NCBI GenBank assembly: GCA_037176885.1
Contig: JAWWNJ010000119.1
Coordinates: 310,001 to 374,000 of the forward strand
Length of the DNA: 64,000 nt
Direction of reading: 5' to 3'
From: Favolaschia claudopus
Taxonomy: Eukaryota > Basidiomycota > Agaricomycetes > Agaricales > Mycenaceae
Shown: positions 22,150 to 33,263 of the stretch, piece after piece
Numbering within the stretch: the first letter of the stretch is position 1
Layout: every line of letters starts with the position of its first letter
Translations under genes and position numbers: made by a program
The notes under the pieces: model-generated
Told to the model about the DNA's origin: nothing
The model's input: the letters and a program-made list of their open reading frames with translations, nothing else
Database searches by the model: none

Positions 22150-22250
22150 GAGCTTGAAATGCGATTGTATGTAATTTGTGTTCCTTTTTGTATCGGTTTT
22201 CTTGTCTCAGTATGGATATGACTTGTGTTGCCGGTAAGTGCTAATAGTAC
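22150..22250 (+). repeat. Dispersed repeat shared with 5290-5395
   Basis: Second copy of the non-coding repeat starting GGAGCTTGAAATGCGATTG, directly after the monooxygenase stop codon, so probably within its 3' untranslated region. Both copies share GGATATGACTTGTGTTG. Confidence 0.8.
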
Positions 22251-22752
22251 TAACTGTTTGGGATTGAATTTCTTCCGTTTTTTCGCTGCGTCATGTACAA
22301 CCCGCATACTTAAGTAACTGGACCAAACCGACAACGTGCGTGATACGTAATCACAGTCAACATTTGGTCATCATCGTTCAATGTTTCTCTAGGTCGAACC
22401 CATATTCCAACAAAGTTGGTTTCTGTTCCTTTTTCTAGACTCTTGTCAAGTTGAAAAGCACTCTTCATTCTTAGTACCTTAACTCAATGTGTCAATCCGC
22501 TTGGTGTCTGAGTTGTTTTGCTGGCACATTCCACCTACCAGCGACACTTTCTATATAGTACAAACGTGATTTGGTCCCCAACCGCTCGTGCGCATACAAG
22601 AATTGCGGGGAAATTCCGCACTCATGATCATGCCAGATTCGCTGCGTACCGTCCGGTAAATTCGGCACGAAGCTAAAAACAAATTTCGCTTCCCACCGCT
22701 GTCCTACTGCTGACTTTCCCATAGTCCGTACTTTTCCCCCACCGCCACCATC
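22251..22752. other. Intergenic region
   Basis: Space between the monooxygenase and the BTB gene. No motif or gene identified. Confidence 0.5.
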
Positions 22753-23740
22753 ATGTCGCTCACATCGACACAGAGCCTCCGCTCCGATCCATCGACCTTC
22801 ATCCCCATCCATCCATTCTGTAATCCCAAAGGAGCCGACACCATTCTCCGATCCTCCGATGGAGTCGATTTCTACGTTCTGCGGGACATCCTTTCCCTCG
22901 TCTCGCCGATTTTTGAAACAATGTTCCAGCTCCCCCAACCGAATGGAGGATCCGAGATCCCTGTCGTCGTCCTGCAGGAAAGGGCAGCCCAACTCGAGAT
23001 GGCGCTCCGATACTTCTATCCCGGGGCCCTCCAGTCCTCACTCGCGACGATAATGGAATTGAAGCAGGTCATCGACCTGCTCATTTCAAAATACGATATG
23101 CAAAGTCTGGTTCCGAGCGTGAAACAGCAGCTGGAGAGATTTCAGACGTCTCAACCTCTTGCCGTCTACGCCATCGCGTGGACGTATCGGTGGAAGGACG
23201 TCGCTGTGGCTGCCGCCAAGGAGACGTTAAAGCATCCCTTGCGAGCACCCAATACCGAAGCGCCGCCGGAATTGGACCACCTGCCAGCAGCGGCATACCA
23301 TGATTTGATTCACTACCATTCACGTTGCGGAGAAGCTGCCCAGACCACAATAAAATCGTACTCCATCTGGAAAGAATTCGTATACCTTGTCGCTGCACCT
23401 GGCAATGCATCTTGTCCCAGGCACCCACGACGGAACGTCAATTTCGGTGAAGAGCCGCATTGGGCCCCCCTGTGGATAGAAGCATACATACGCGTAACTG
23501 GTCTTTATTTGTCGATGACTCCGGTAACGAACGTCTACGACCAATCAACGATCTATTCTGCGATTTCGAACGGAACCTGCGCAAACTGCGGTCACGGCGG
23601 TCAATTGGATGCACTTGAGAAAGTTCTAAAGGTCAACTTTCCCAAAACCCTGAGACAAGAAATGGACAAGGTGAGCATGGAGCAGTGCCATTTGAGAAAA
23701 TGTTTGATCTGTTTGACTACAGATCGAGCTGAAGTTCTGA
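22753..23740 (+). CDS. BTB/POZ domain protein
   Basis: Exons 22753-23670 and 23723-23740 give 311 residues; without splicing the frame would run on to 23,796. The short last exon (IELKF) is preferred because GTGAGC and CTACAG bound a 52-base intron. The N-terminal BTB fold is visible: GADTILRSSDGVDFYVLRDI, then SPIFETMFQLPQP, then VVVLQERAAQLEMALRYFYPG. The C-terminal half, with CANCGHGG and SCPRHP, has the layout of the large Agaricomycete family of BTB proteins of unknown role. BTB domains mediate dimerisation and often link targets to Cullin-3 ligases; that role is not shown here. Confidence 0.8.
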
Positions 23741-24417
23741 ACCGTCGACGTGGACTACTTGCGAAGGAGGTCATATGGTGCACTAAACTGAATTGAATAG
23801 GATGTAAAATAAAAGAATAGTATGCAGGCACTCACTGCGCAAGAGTGTCTCCGCGTCGCAGGGATTGTCTAGTTGTCGGTGTGGGCCCATGAATCTGTAG
23901 TGATGCTCTCTACTCCGTGATTCGTCCTCGTCACTCGAATTCCTAAGCCTATTATATATCCAATAAAACCGACGCCCCGGGATTGACATAATTGCGCTCA
24001 CGGGAATTAGCCGGTCCAATGCCTCAATCGAATTCTTCACTATTCTTCACCATGCAGCTGGGTGAACGGTGTGGGAAACGATTCTCACGGTAAATCCAAC
24101 GGGTGGCGCGATGCTAGTGCGTTTCGTCTTGTCGATTATGCCATAGTGCCTCACAAATAATGTAGCCGGGACCGTTGACTCTGACGGATGAGGCCAGAAG
24201 AAATAGTGGTTGGTAGACAAACCACGATTCGCCACCGCTTGTATGTATCATATATGGCAATTTCCGTTCTTCCCTGTGTATAACGCGAGTGGGGGGGTAA
24301 CCGAAGGATATTCTTAGTCAAACAATCACATTCTCCTTGGCGTGACTGAAAAGCCCTTAGGAATAACGAGCCGTTAAAAGGCATTCTGTCTCCGCAGCAG
24401 TCCAACATCAACTCACC
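23741..24417. other. Intergenic region
   Basis: About 680 bases with no supported gene. Short overlapping reverse frames have no motifs. Confidence 0.5.
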
Positions 24418-25386
24418 ATGTTTATTCCCTCCAAGCTCTTGCTTCCGCTCTCTCTCGCACTGACCGCCCTCGCGTCAACTTTCCCAACGAAAGTCATATA
24501 CCAATCGCCCACGGGCCTCTTCCTCGAAAACATCGCCGTCCGCCCCTCCTCCCAGCTCCTCCTCACCTCCGTCCTCACCCCCACCCTCTACACCTTCGAC
24601 CCGTCCGCTCAAAACGGCACCCTCGACGAGGTGTACACGTTTCCCAACGCCACCGCGCTCACGGGCATCGTCGAATACAAGCCAGACGTCTACGCCCTCG
24701 TCGCCTCCACGCTCGACCTCAACACCATCTCCGCGACCCCAGGCAGCGTCGTCATCTACAGCGTCGACTTCACCGGCTCCGGCGCCGCAGTCGTCCGCCA
24801 GGCGGCGCGCATCCCCGAGAGCGCCATGACGAACGGGCTCTCGCCCCTCCCCGGCCATCCCGACGTCGTCCTCGCCGCGGATTCCGATGCGGGGTTGATA
24901 TGGGAGGTGAACGTGCGCACCGGGAATGTGAGCGTCAAATTCCAAGACGACTCCCTCTCAGCAGGCTCCCCACCCCCGGCACTCGGCGTTAACGGCGTCC
25001 ACGTCAGCAAAAACTTCCTCTATTTCACCAACTCGCAGAAAGGGACGGTTTCGCGCGCCTCCCTCAGCGGCGGCCCAGTTGAGTTGCTCGGAACCGCAAT
25101 TCAAGCAGGTGGGACGCCGGATAAGGGGTACGATGACTTCACCTTCGACGAGCAGGGCCGGCCGCTCGTGGCGATGAGTGCTGGCGCTGTTCAGCTTTTC
25201 GAGCAGGCTAGGAACGGGACGTGGGTGCAGACGACGATTGCGGGGAGTGTTCAGGGCGGGAATTCGAATGTTTTGGTTGGAGCGACTTCGGTTGCTTTCG
25301 GGCGCGAGGAGGGGAAGTGCAGCAAGGTTCTTTATGTGACGGGTTCAGCGGGGCAAATCGCTGCGGTAGATACCACCGGGCTTTGA
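24418..25386 (+). CDS. Secreted six-bladed beta-propeller (SMP-30/gluconolactonase-like) protein
   Basis: An intronless frame of 322 residues starting ATG. A signal peptide (MFIPSKLLLPLSLALTALAS) leads into repeated blade-like segments with GLFLENIAVRPSSQLLLTS, GLSPLPGHPDVVLAADS, GVNGVHVSKNFLYFTNS and DDFTFDEQGRPLVAMS. The last two are characteristic of the SMP-30/strictosidine-synthase-like propeller group. In enzymes of the group, metal-binding Glu/Asn/Asp residues line the central channel; the Asn of GVNGVH and the Asp pair of YDDFTFD are candidates. Third-position G/C is very high, suggesting good expression. Substrate unknown; several fungal homologues have no known activity. Confidence 0.75.
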   Translation: MFIPSKLLLPLSLALTALASTFPTKVIYQSPTGLFLENIAVRPSSQLLLTSVLTPTLYTFDPSAQNGTLDEVYTFPNATALTGIVEYKPDVYALVASTLDLNTISATPGSVVIYSVDFTGSGAAVVRQAARIPESAMTNGLSPLPGHPDVVLAADSDAGLIWEVNVRTGNVSVKFQDDSLSAGSPPPALGVNGVHVSKNFLYFTNSQKGTVSRASLSGGPVELLGTAIQAGGTPDKGYDDFTFDEQGRPLVAMSAGAVQLFEQARNGTWVQTTIAGSVQGGNSNVLVGATSVAFGREEGKCSKVLYVTGSAGQIAAVDTTGL

Positions 25387-26176
25387 AGGTATCGTAGTTA
25401 GCTGGACTCTGATGTTAGAGTAAGTATTGCTCAATTATTGACTGCCGCTCGTACACACGTCGCGAGTCCATTATAAGCCCCAGAATTTTGATTATGAATG
25501 CAAGAAAATGGGAGTGGGATGCGACTAGTTCGTCGGTGAGTGAGGACAGAGGGTCACCGAGTCCAAGTCAACCCGAAAAGTCTTGAGCAGGAGGAACATC
25601 GGAAAGCACAAAGATTCGACGACATGGTCGTTGGAAGGAAAAAAACCAGCCGGCAATTCGGCCCGACTCCTGCTTGCTGATGCGTCCTGCATCCTCGCGC
25701 ATCACTGCGGAGTCCGGACTTTCCGAACAAACTGCAAATATGACGTCATTCAGATCTTCGTCTCAACTCTCACCTCGATTTTTTTTTCTGAGCGACTGCT
25801 GGCCCAACATATCGCAGAAAATGATAAGAGGGCTGACAGGCAAGTACAATACACTCTGAACCCACCTCAAAGCTTCGGGGACGGCAAAGGCACCAAGAAT
25901 CCAACGACAACGCTCATCAACTGTGGAGCTCAGTGCTAGTGACGGTTCATACTTATAGTTTCCGTGCATCCCCCGCTCGCGACATGGGGATAGTATGATG
26001 TTTTGTGGAGAAATGACGAAGCGAATGACCGCAGGCCTTCAGTGGCGCACCCAGGACCAGGTTTCTTAAAACAACACACCGTGCGTAGACGCTCCGCAAA
26101 ACTCTCCCGCTTTCACTCTACACACACAAACCTCTACTGAAACCTCGAATAATCAACCCGACCCTCTTTCGAAACC
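25387..26176. other. Intergenic region
   Basis: About 790 bases upstream of the low-complexity gene. Nothing beyond promoter space was identified. Confidence 0.5.
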
Positions 26177-27267
26177 ATGTCCCAATCTAACGACGTCCAA
26201 TCTCCCTCGATCTCCCGCTCGCAGTCGCATTCTTCGCAGCAAGAGAACGAGGCGGGCAACGAGAATCAGAATGAATGGCAACAGCAACAGCAGCAGCAGG
26301 ATAACGACGAACACGAGCACGAACAGCACCAGGGGTCGGAGTCCGAGCAGTGGGATGGGCCGCAGCAGCAGCAGGAGGAGAAATCGCGTGAGGCGTCGAG
26401 GTCGTCTACTCCTGACGCCGACGCCGAGGCGCAGAAGGGGGAGGCAGGCAATAAGCGTGACGAGGCGCAGGAGGAAGAGACAAGGCACGATGACGATGAG
26501 CGCGCTGCCTCGCCGGAGCCTCAGCAGGAGCAGAAGTCAGAGCCGCCTCAGCGGGAACAATCTCCCCCTCATTCCGCATCCGCATCCCCGTCCCCCGAAC
26601 CCGAACAACAACAACGCCGTCCCTCCAAATCCCGCTCCCCATCCCCCGCTCCCGCTCCCGCTCCCGCACGCCAGCGCGAACGTCAACGCGAACGCGAGCC
26701 CAAGGCGGAGAAGCCGCGCGACGAGAAGCCTCGTCGGAAGAGGCGTCAGCCGCGGAACGATGTGCGTTTTAGTTTTCCTCTTCACTTCCTCGCACCCCCT
26801 CCCCCTCCTTTTATCCCTTAATTCTTTCTGTACGCTGATGACCACCGCACCAGCCCCAACCCCTCGACGCCCTGCAAGAGCCCACAAAGGCCCTCACGCA
26901 ACAAAACGGCAGCGACCCCACGCAAGCGCTCACCCAACCCGTCGGCCAGGCGGGACAGATGCTCGGGCAAGCCACCGGCGGCGTCCTCGGCGGTGGGCAA
27001 CAGCAACAACAGCAGCAGATGCAGCAAGGCGGCCAGCAGAAGAAGGAAGCTCTGAAGCTGCGTCTGGATCTGAACCTCGAGGTCGACGTGCAGGTACGCT
27101 TATTTTCTGTTCTTCGGTGTCAATAATCGTCTAATAATCCCAAAATAAAAACAGATCAAAGCCAGGTTCGTCCCATTTTCTGTTCTTCCAATGATGTCGA
27201 TAATCGGCTGATCACGTGATTTTCTTCTCCTAGAATTCACGGGGATGTGACGCTTTCCTTGCTGTGA
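26177..27267 (+). CDS. Low-complexity protein with conserved KLRLDLNLEVDVQ C-terminus, paralogue 1
   Basis: Exons 26177-26761, 26854-27093, 27155-27165 and 27234-27267 give about 289 residues. The N-terminal two thirds are Gln/Glu/Ser/Pro/Arg-rich and surely disordered, ending in RRKRRQPRND. The C-terminal end is conserved: KLRLDLNLEVDVQ, then IKARIHGDVTLSLL before TGA. Exon 3 is only 11 bases. Two relatives lie nearby at 32,068 and 35,347. The alternating pattern of the tail suggests beta strands. I recall uncharacterised fungal proteins with this kind of ending but cannot verify it here. The stop TGA overlaps a GTGAGT donor-like site, so a spliced alternative end (LLK) is possible. Function unknown. 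Confidence 0.75.
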
Positions 27268-28840
27268 GTGTTTTCCTTGTTTTACTTCGCGGGTGGTCGT
27301 TGAATTGGTTGATAGTAACTGATGATGTTTCGTTGAACGCAGAAAATGAGACGAGACAACGGTGAAGCGGTGTATCTGTATGGAAATGGCTGGTTCTATG
27401 GACGCTTGTAATTGACTAAATCGTACGCCGGACTCTATGTTTGTAACGTTTTACTTTGGCTTCACGACTTGTAAAGTGTAGTACACGTACTTTTTATATA
27501 ATTCGAATCGTTAATTCTGTGATGGTCCTAGCTGTGCGATGCGATACTTGATGGGAGGCTCCTAAAGTATTCGGTTCCCTTTGCACATCGTGGATCGTGG
27601 TTCTCCCAACTTGAGCCGCGGACGAATGCGTGCGTTAGACGCACCGGTGAGTCGGTTGCATCGCGTCGCCGGCTTCCTTTCGTGAATTCTGCGACGGAGA
27701 CGGGCAAAAAGCGAAGGGCTAAAGGGCGGCCCCTGCGAAAGCGCAACTTGCAAGCGGGGTGTAATATCAGCGTGGTGCCAGGCTGCCAGCTAGCACCAAG
27801 CAGCTGCAGGCTCAGCTAGTAAGAGCGCCAAAAAGCTGTATTTTCGAGCATTCGTGGAGCAACCGTGGAGACTGAAGAGTGGCGACGGCGATGGGACGGC
27901 GAAAAGTATCTGACAGACGGGCGAGGCGCTGAAGCCACCAGAAGACATCGTGGTGGGTGGCAGCAGGTCGCAGATGCGCCACGTTGATCATTTGATGGCG
28001 GCCCGCCCTCGTCGGAGACGGCGGCCCGATGCTGGTTCCCCAAAAACGGCAATTCTCCCACGCGTGGATCTTTATCGAACCGATGTTGAGAATTTGACAG
28101 ACTGGACATTTACGCCCAACGTCAACTTCAGGTAGAGTTTCGACGACGACAATCTTTCTGCGTATGTATTAGTCTCACTCTGAAAAGTCAAAACTCCCAA
28201 GCCAACTACTGCATTGTTTCTTGATTGTTTCCCTCGAAGTTTTCAACTTTTCGGGCCCAGACCGTAATTCGAATTTGTTCAACTGCCCTGCGGTTCGCCT
28301 TTCGTAAAATCAATTCAGAGTACAGATAATTTTGCCTTCAAAATTGGTCTATATGAACTGCGCACCCACTTCGAAACAAGATTTTTCATGTTTGCAGGTT
28401 GGCGCTTTCTGAACCTTTGTAACTTGTAACATTGAAAACCTACTAAACTGCGTACGCGCGTAGTACGATCAGCAGCTTCTTGCTTTCCCACAGCGATCCC
28501 GGGTCGCTTCACATTTCTTGCGCACCCCGTACTTGACGCAAGGTAACAAATAAAAATCGGCGTCAATCTCTCCAGCTCCACGTTGCCGGTTTCAACCAGC
28601 CCAAAATGCAAGTTGCTTGGCTTGACAGGTTACAGCTGTCCATCCATCCATCGAACACTCCATCCATATCAGGCATACGGCGATTCGCGAAACGCCCACG
28701 GAGTACGCACACACAGCCCGGTTGACAGAATTATCCGAGTCCCTTTTACGGTAATGTCCGGCGGAACTGAACGCTGCGCGAGTCATCATCATAGAGTGCC
28801 AGACGAAATTGCTACCGCGGATCCGTGCCTGCCTCGCTGA
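27268..28840. other. Intergenic region
   Basis: About 1.6 kb between divergent features. No gene supported; frames at 27,528-27,753 and 27,816-28,109 (reverse) lack motifs. Confidence 0.45.
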
Positions 28841-28850
28841 TATATATATT
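28841..28850 (+). promoter_or_regulatory. TATA-like element of the GATA factor gene
   Basis: TATATATATT lies about 33 bases before the start codon at 28,883. Confidence 0.45.
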
Positions 28851-28882
28851 CCGTCATCCATCGCAGCTCGTGAACCAAAGCC

Positions 28883-30077
28883 ATGTATACGCACCAACAA
28901 CACCCGCTTCTCAACTCCCACAACGAGGATCGCGAAGAGTTCAAGTTGAACGCTGCACTGATGTACCCTTCCACTGCGTCGGGTTCTTCGTCTTCCTCGA
29001 TGATGGAGTGGTGGAATTTCGGTACGTACTTACTAGCTTCGATGTCAGGGAAAGAATCTCTGATTCAGCAACGCTTCAGCTTATAATACTACTCGCTCGC
29101 GCTCCGAGTCTAGTTTATATGAGCACGCACCTTCGGACTATTATCCCACTCCTGCCTTCGAGGGAGTCTATCCCGGTCCACAATCCTCGTATTCGCACCT
29201 CCCCTACGAATTCAACTTCAGCGACTATCGATATCCCGCCCAGTTTCTCGCAGACAACTCACAGTGGCAGCCGACGCACGCTGACACGAAACCGCGCGTC
29301 TACGTCGACGAGAGTCCCTCCCCAGAAATCGCATCGTCTCCTTCCTTCCGCTCGTGGCCGTCGACGCACCCACCATCGCTCGAGTTCAATTCGAACTCGT
29401 GGAACGAAATGCTGATTTCGTCTGCCTTCGCCGACGGAGACCCCTCGGATATATCCTCCCTCTCCTGCACATCCTACGTCCGCCCCCACCCGCCGCCACC
29501 CCCATCACCCTCCCTCTCCTCCTCTTCCTCAGTCCTATCGAGTGCCTCCTCCTCACAGACCCTGGATCATGGCCACCCCTCACCCGAATACCTCTTGAAA
29601 CCCGCCCCGCTCCCGTCCCTTCACCCCGGGCCAGCGAAACAGAAATCCTGCTCCCACTGCACAGCGACCACCACCCCCCTCTGGCGGCGCTCCCCCACGA
29701 CACACCTCCCCCTCTGCAACGCCTGCGGGCTCTACCTCCAACAGCGCAACAAAATGCGCCCCGCCGCGCTCATCGCGTGCTCCTCCGGGAACGAGGACGA
29801 TCATGATTCAGAGGAGTTGCTCGACGCCAACGCCGACGGAACCCCTCTCCCCCGATGCGCCCACTGTCGGACGCACAAGACGAGCGTCTGGCGGCGCGGC
29901 GCGAGCGGGGAGAAGTTGTGCAATGCGTGTGGGGTGTATAGGCGGTTGAGGGGGAGGGAGCGGCCGTTGGAGTTGAGGGGGAGGAGGATAAGGCCGAGGT
30001 GTAAGCATCCGAAGAAGGAGGTGGAGGTAAAGAAGCCGAATCAGAAGGTGGAGGTGGTGGTGGTGGGGAGGGATTAG
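28883..30077 (+). CDS. GATA-type transcription factor with two zinc fingers
   Basis: Exons 28883-29021 and 29080-30077 with a 58-base intron give 378 residues. After a Ser/Tyr/Pro-rich region come two C-terminal GATA fingers. The first is CSHC...LWRR...CNAC with an 18-residue loop between cysteine pairs, the second is CAHC...VWRR...CNAC with a 17-residue loop; each is followed by a basic tail. Both LWRR/VWRR and GLY/GVY signatures are intact. GATA factors bind (A/T)GATA(A/G) and in fungi control nitrogen, light, iron and development. Two tandem fingers are typical of the SreA/Urbs1 iron regulators, but the usual Cys-rich linker between fingers is absent and the loops differ, so I do not assign that role. 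The 3' coding end is strongly G-rich. Confidence 0.88.
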
Positions 30078-32067
30078 GATGGAGGAGCGGGCGATATGAT
30101 TGTTGATTCGCGAGCCTGAGGTGGAGATGCAGAGTTTTGGAGGCAACGTCGTTATACTGATACAGTACTATAGTTCGAGTCAGACATTTACTAGTGCATG
30201 CATAATGAATTGTTAAAGCGTCACATACTTACCACATTGCATTTCAGAAACGAAAACGAAAACCATTTGCTCTCCAAATTCCCCTGTGTGCACGGAATCA
30301 GCAACAATTGGCGGAAGGAATTGAAACGTACGTTACGCACCTCTCGTTCGACAGGGATCTTCGATCTTCCACCACAGTAAGTACCAATGACGACGCGGCA
30401 GCGTGGAAGCGAATACCAGGCCGAGGCTGAACACCTCGAGCACCGAGATATCGATATCGATGCGGCGCAGCAATACCAATACCACTGCGCTCCGTCAAAT
30501 CCACTCCATTCGTATGCAACACTGACTGACTGACTCCAGCCTCAGCCGCAGTCCTGCATTACATTCAATGCTTACCCCCCCCTCCTCGACAATCGGGTTT
30601 CAGCCCACACCCGAGATAGAAAATTTCCCAGCAAGATAGCCGCTGATAGATTTTCTCTCATGAAGATTTTAATGAGCGCAACGGATGAAAGGTATGAGTC
30701 ACAGTACGACGTGCTCGGACCGGAGACAGCGCCAAGAGTAAGTAAGTAATGTTGTTGAGTACTAGGAGAGGACTCAGAGGAGAGCTCGACTTGAGTGAGA
30801 TTATTCATGCAGATGATTATTAAAGCAGAAAGAAAGAGACTTCAGAGGGATTCAGAAACAGAGGTGCATTGCTGAGTGAGTCGACGAGGTACCGGCCGGT
30901 CGTCGCGGAGGCGAGGAATTTCGAAATTCGCCATGCAGTGAGTCAGTCAACTGCGGATGCAAGGTTTAGCGTTTAGTGAGTCGGGGGCTGGGCAGTGCCG
31001 GTGAGGATTAATTAGAAGCTCCGGACGCCTGGTTTCAATTAGGCTAGAAAGAGCGGAGGAGGAGTCGCGAAACTTGAAAGGCTAATGAAAATTCGTTGTT
31101 GCCAGACTGTGTGTTCCGTGCTCGCCCCGGGTTGGCAAATCCTCGGACAAGACTTCTTGGATCGGCCGTTGTTGGAATTATGTCGAAAGAGGCGCTTTCG
31201 AGTTTTCCGTTGGGTAGCGCGCACTGGCAGATGCAAAAAGCTGTACTGTATCTTGACGTGACGCGTCGAATAAGTGGTTGGATTGACCGTTGGCTTGGGC
31301 TAATCAGTGTAGGATAAACGAGACGAAGGAAGAATACTGAATTCAAGCCGCATTTATGGCCATTGGTGGGGATCGTTTCCGACGTTGTGGAGGTTGATGA
31401 GAAGGAGCATGTTTGGACGTGCTTGACAGATACCTCCGAAAACAACACACGCAATGTTCGAATATCCCTCCACCATTAGCATGACCCATGGGCACCAGTT
31501 TCTCACTGAATTAATTCTGGTATTGAAAGCAGCGTTTAAATTTTGAGTAATGACCAGCATGCATGGATGTAGCAACCACCTTGAATTCACCATTCTCGGC
31601 GTTGTTATCAATATTGCAATTAATGCATTTGACGATCCACGATGTTCGTATCGATGGACAGAATAAGAATTTACAGAGAACAGAGCTCTTGCCAATTACT
31701 CTGTTGTCTGATTTCATACAGCCAAGCAAAACCATAGGTTGAACCGAGCTCTCGGCATTCGCCGAGGAATTGAACATGACGTCATGATATGTTCAAAAAC
31801 AACTTTGCCTTTCTATCCCTTCGTGTCCGGCGTGATTCTCCTTGCCTTTGTTTCTTCAGGAGCACGACTTCAGGTTGCAGCCTATCTCTCCCTCCATGCC
31901 CATGTTTTCCAGAGGCAGACAGACGATCCATTCATCGTTTCCGCGTCCAGCTCCACAATATAATAAGTGGATCTCCCGAAATGACGAAACACTCCAACTG
32001 ACGGCACATATAACCACGTCTCCGTCGTTACTGAAATCCTTTTCCTTCCCTTCACATCACATCAGCC
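30078..32067. other. Intergenic region, about 2 kb
   Basis: No gene supported. A TATA-like ACATATAACC lies at about 32,006-32,015, some 55 bases before the next start codon. Several short reverse frames around 31,040-31,700 have no motif or splice evidence. Confidence 0.5.
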
Positions 32068-32809
32068 ATGGCCGACCAAGCGTCCTCACCATCTCCCTCC
32101 ACATCTCCTCCTCCGAACGCTACATCTCGCTCGAGATCTACGTCCCGAGAGCCCTCACGAGATGAGAAAGCTGATCCCGAGTCCAACAACGCTAATAACT
32201 CTCCCTCCCCTTCTCAACCCGTCTCGCCCAACCTCTCCACACCTCCTCATTCCCCCTCTCCCTCTGTATCGCGGTCCGCCTCCCCTCAGAGACGCTCGTC
32301 GGCAGATTCCGGCTCCGCCTCTTCGAGTCGTTCTGCTTCTCCTGAACCCGAGATGCAAGGTGAAGAACAACAAAAGCAAGGTGATGGCGGAGATCGCCCA
32401 CGACGTCGACGTCAGAGGAAGTCACGGCGACACCGTCCGGCGGAAGAAAACAATGTCGTACGTCTCGATTTAATTCTCCGTCTTTTCTTTCAAATTCCGT
32501 CCCGCGCGTCTGACAACGACCTATCCAAACAGCTCGAACCCGACGCCAAGCCCACTCAGGCTATGAGTATGACACAACAGCCCCAGGCAGAATCAGAGGA
32601 ATTAGTCGAAACCGTTTCCACCGACGGCGTCGCCGGGCAAGATCAAACCGGCATCGACAAAGAAAAAAATGATAATTTGAAGCTTCGTCTTGATTTGGAC
32701 CTCGATGCGGCACGGTCTCGCGAACTCATACAAGACTCGTACCCCGCTTTTATCTGGGGAGTTGAAGGCCAAGGTCGAAGGGAGCGTGACGTTGTCCCTG
32801 CACGATTGA
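32068..32809 (+). CDS. Low-complexity protein with conserved tail, paralogue 2 (divergent or damaged 3' junction)
   Basis: Exon 32068-32454, intron of 78 bases, then an exon from 32,533. The N-terminus is Ser/Pro/Arg-rich with SRSASPEPEMQ, as in paralogue 3. The conserved tail is partly seen as LKLRLDLDLD at about 32,677-32,706. The rest, LKAKVEGSVTLSLHD followed by TGA (32,762-32,809), is in another frame. No GT donor joins them in frame; a GC donor at 32,707 would give a normal 55-base intron. Because 78 is a multiple of three, the first intron is also readable through. The gene is either spliced with a rare donor or decaying. Confidence 0.55.
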
Positions 32810-33263
32810 ACGGAGAGTCTGAGAGTCTGGAGGTTGTAATAAATGTATTACTGTAACTTGTGTTTTTTATTTTACGAGCTTTGATCTCGCCGGCATTCCT
32901 TAACGGGAATCTTTTCGACTGTGCGCCGACAACTGGAGAGCCAGAGGTAATATGTCTTGGTGGGGGCTCATATACTGCCAACTGTTTGTCGATGGAATTC
33001 CAGGGATTTGATTTCAACCACATTTTCGGGATTCTGCCGCAGGAGTTCTACTGATTTCAGATTCGGTGGATTTCAACCGTCAAACGGTTGGCGGTGTAGG
33101 TATGAGGTAGAAGGAAGTATCGATGTTCCCTTGTACTTATGTTTCTGATTTGAGCTCATTATTCAACCTATTCACAATTATCAAACTCGGCTTTTGCATA
33201 GCCAGAAATGATTTTTAGGAGAGTAACAGTACATTCAGATCATTCGTACAAGGGTTAAGGCAA

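Noticed and set aside
23671..23796. Longer C-terminus for the BTB protein
   Set aside because: Reading through adds a Cys-rich tail, whereas a well-formed 52-base intron gives the short hydrophobic-charged end expected for the family.
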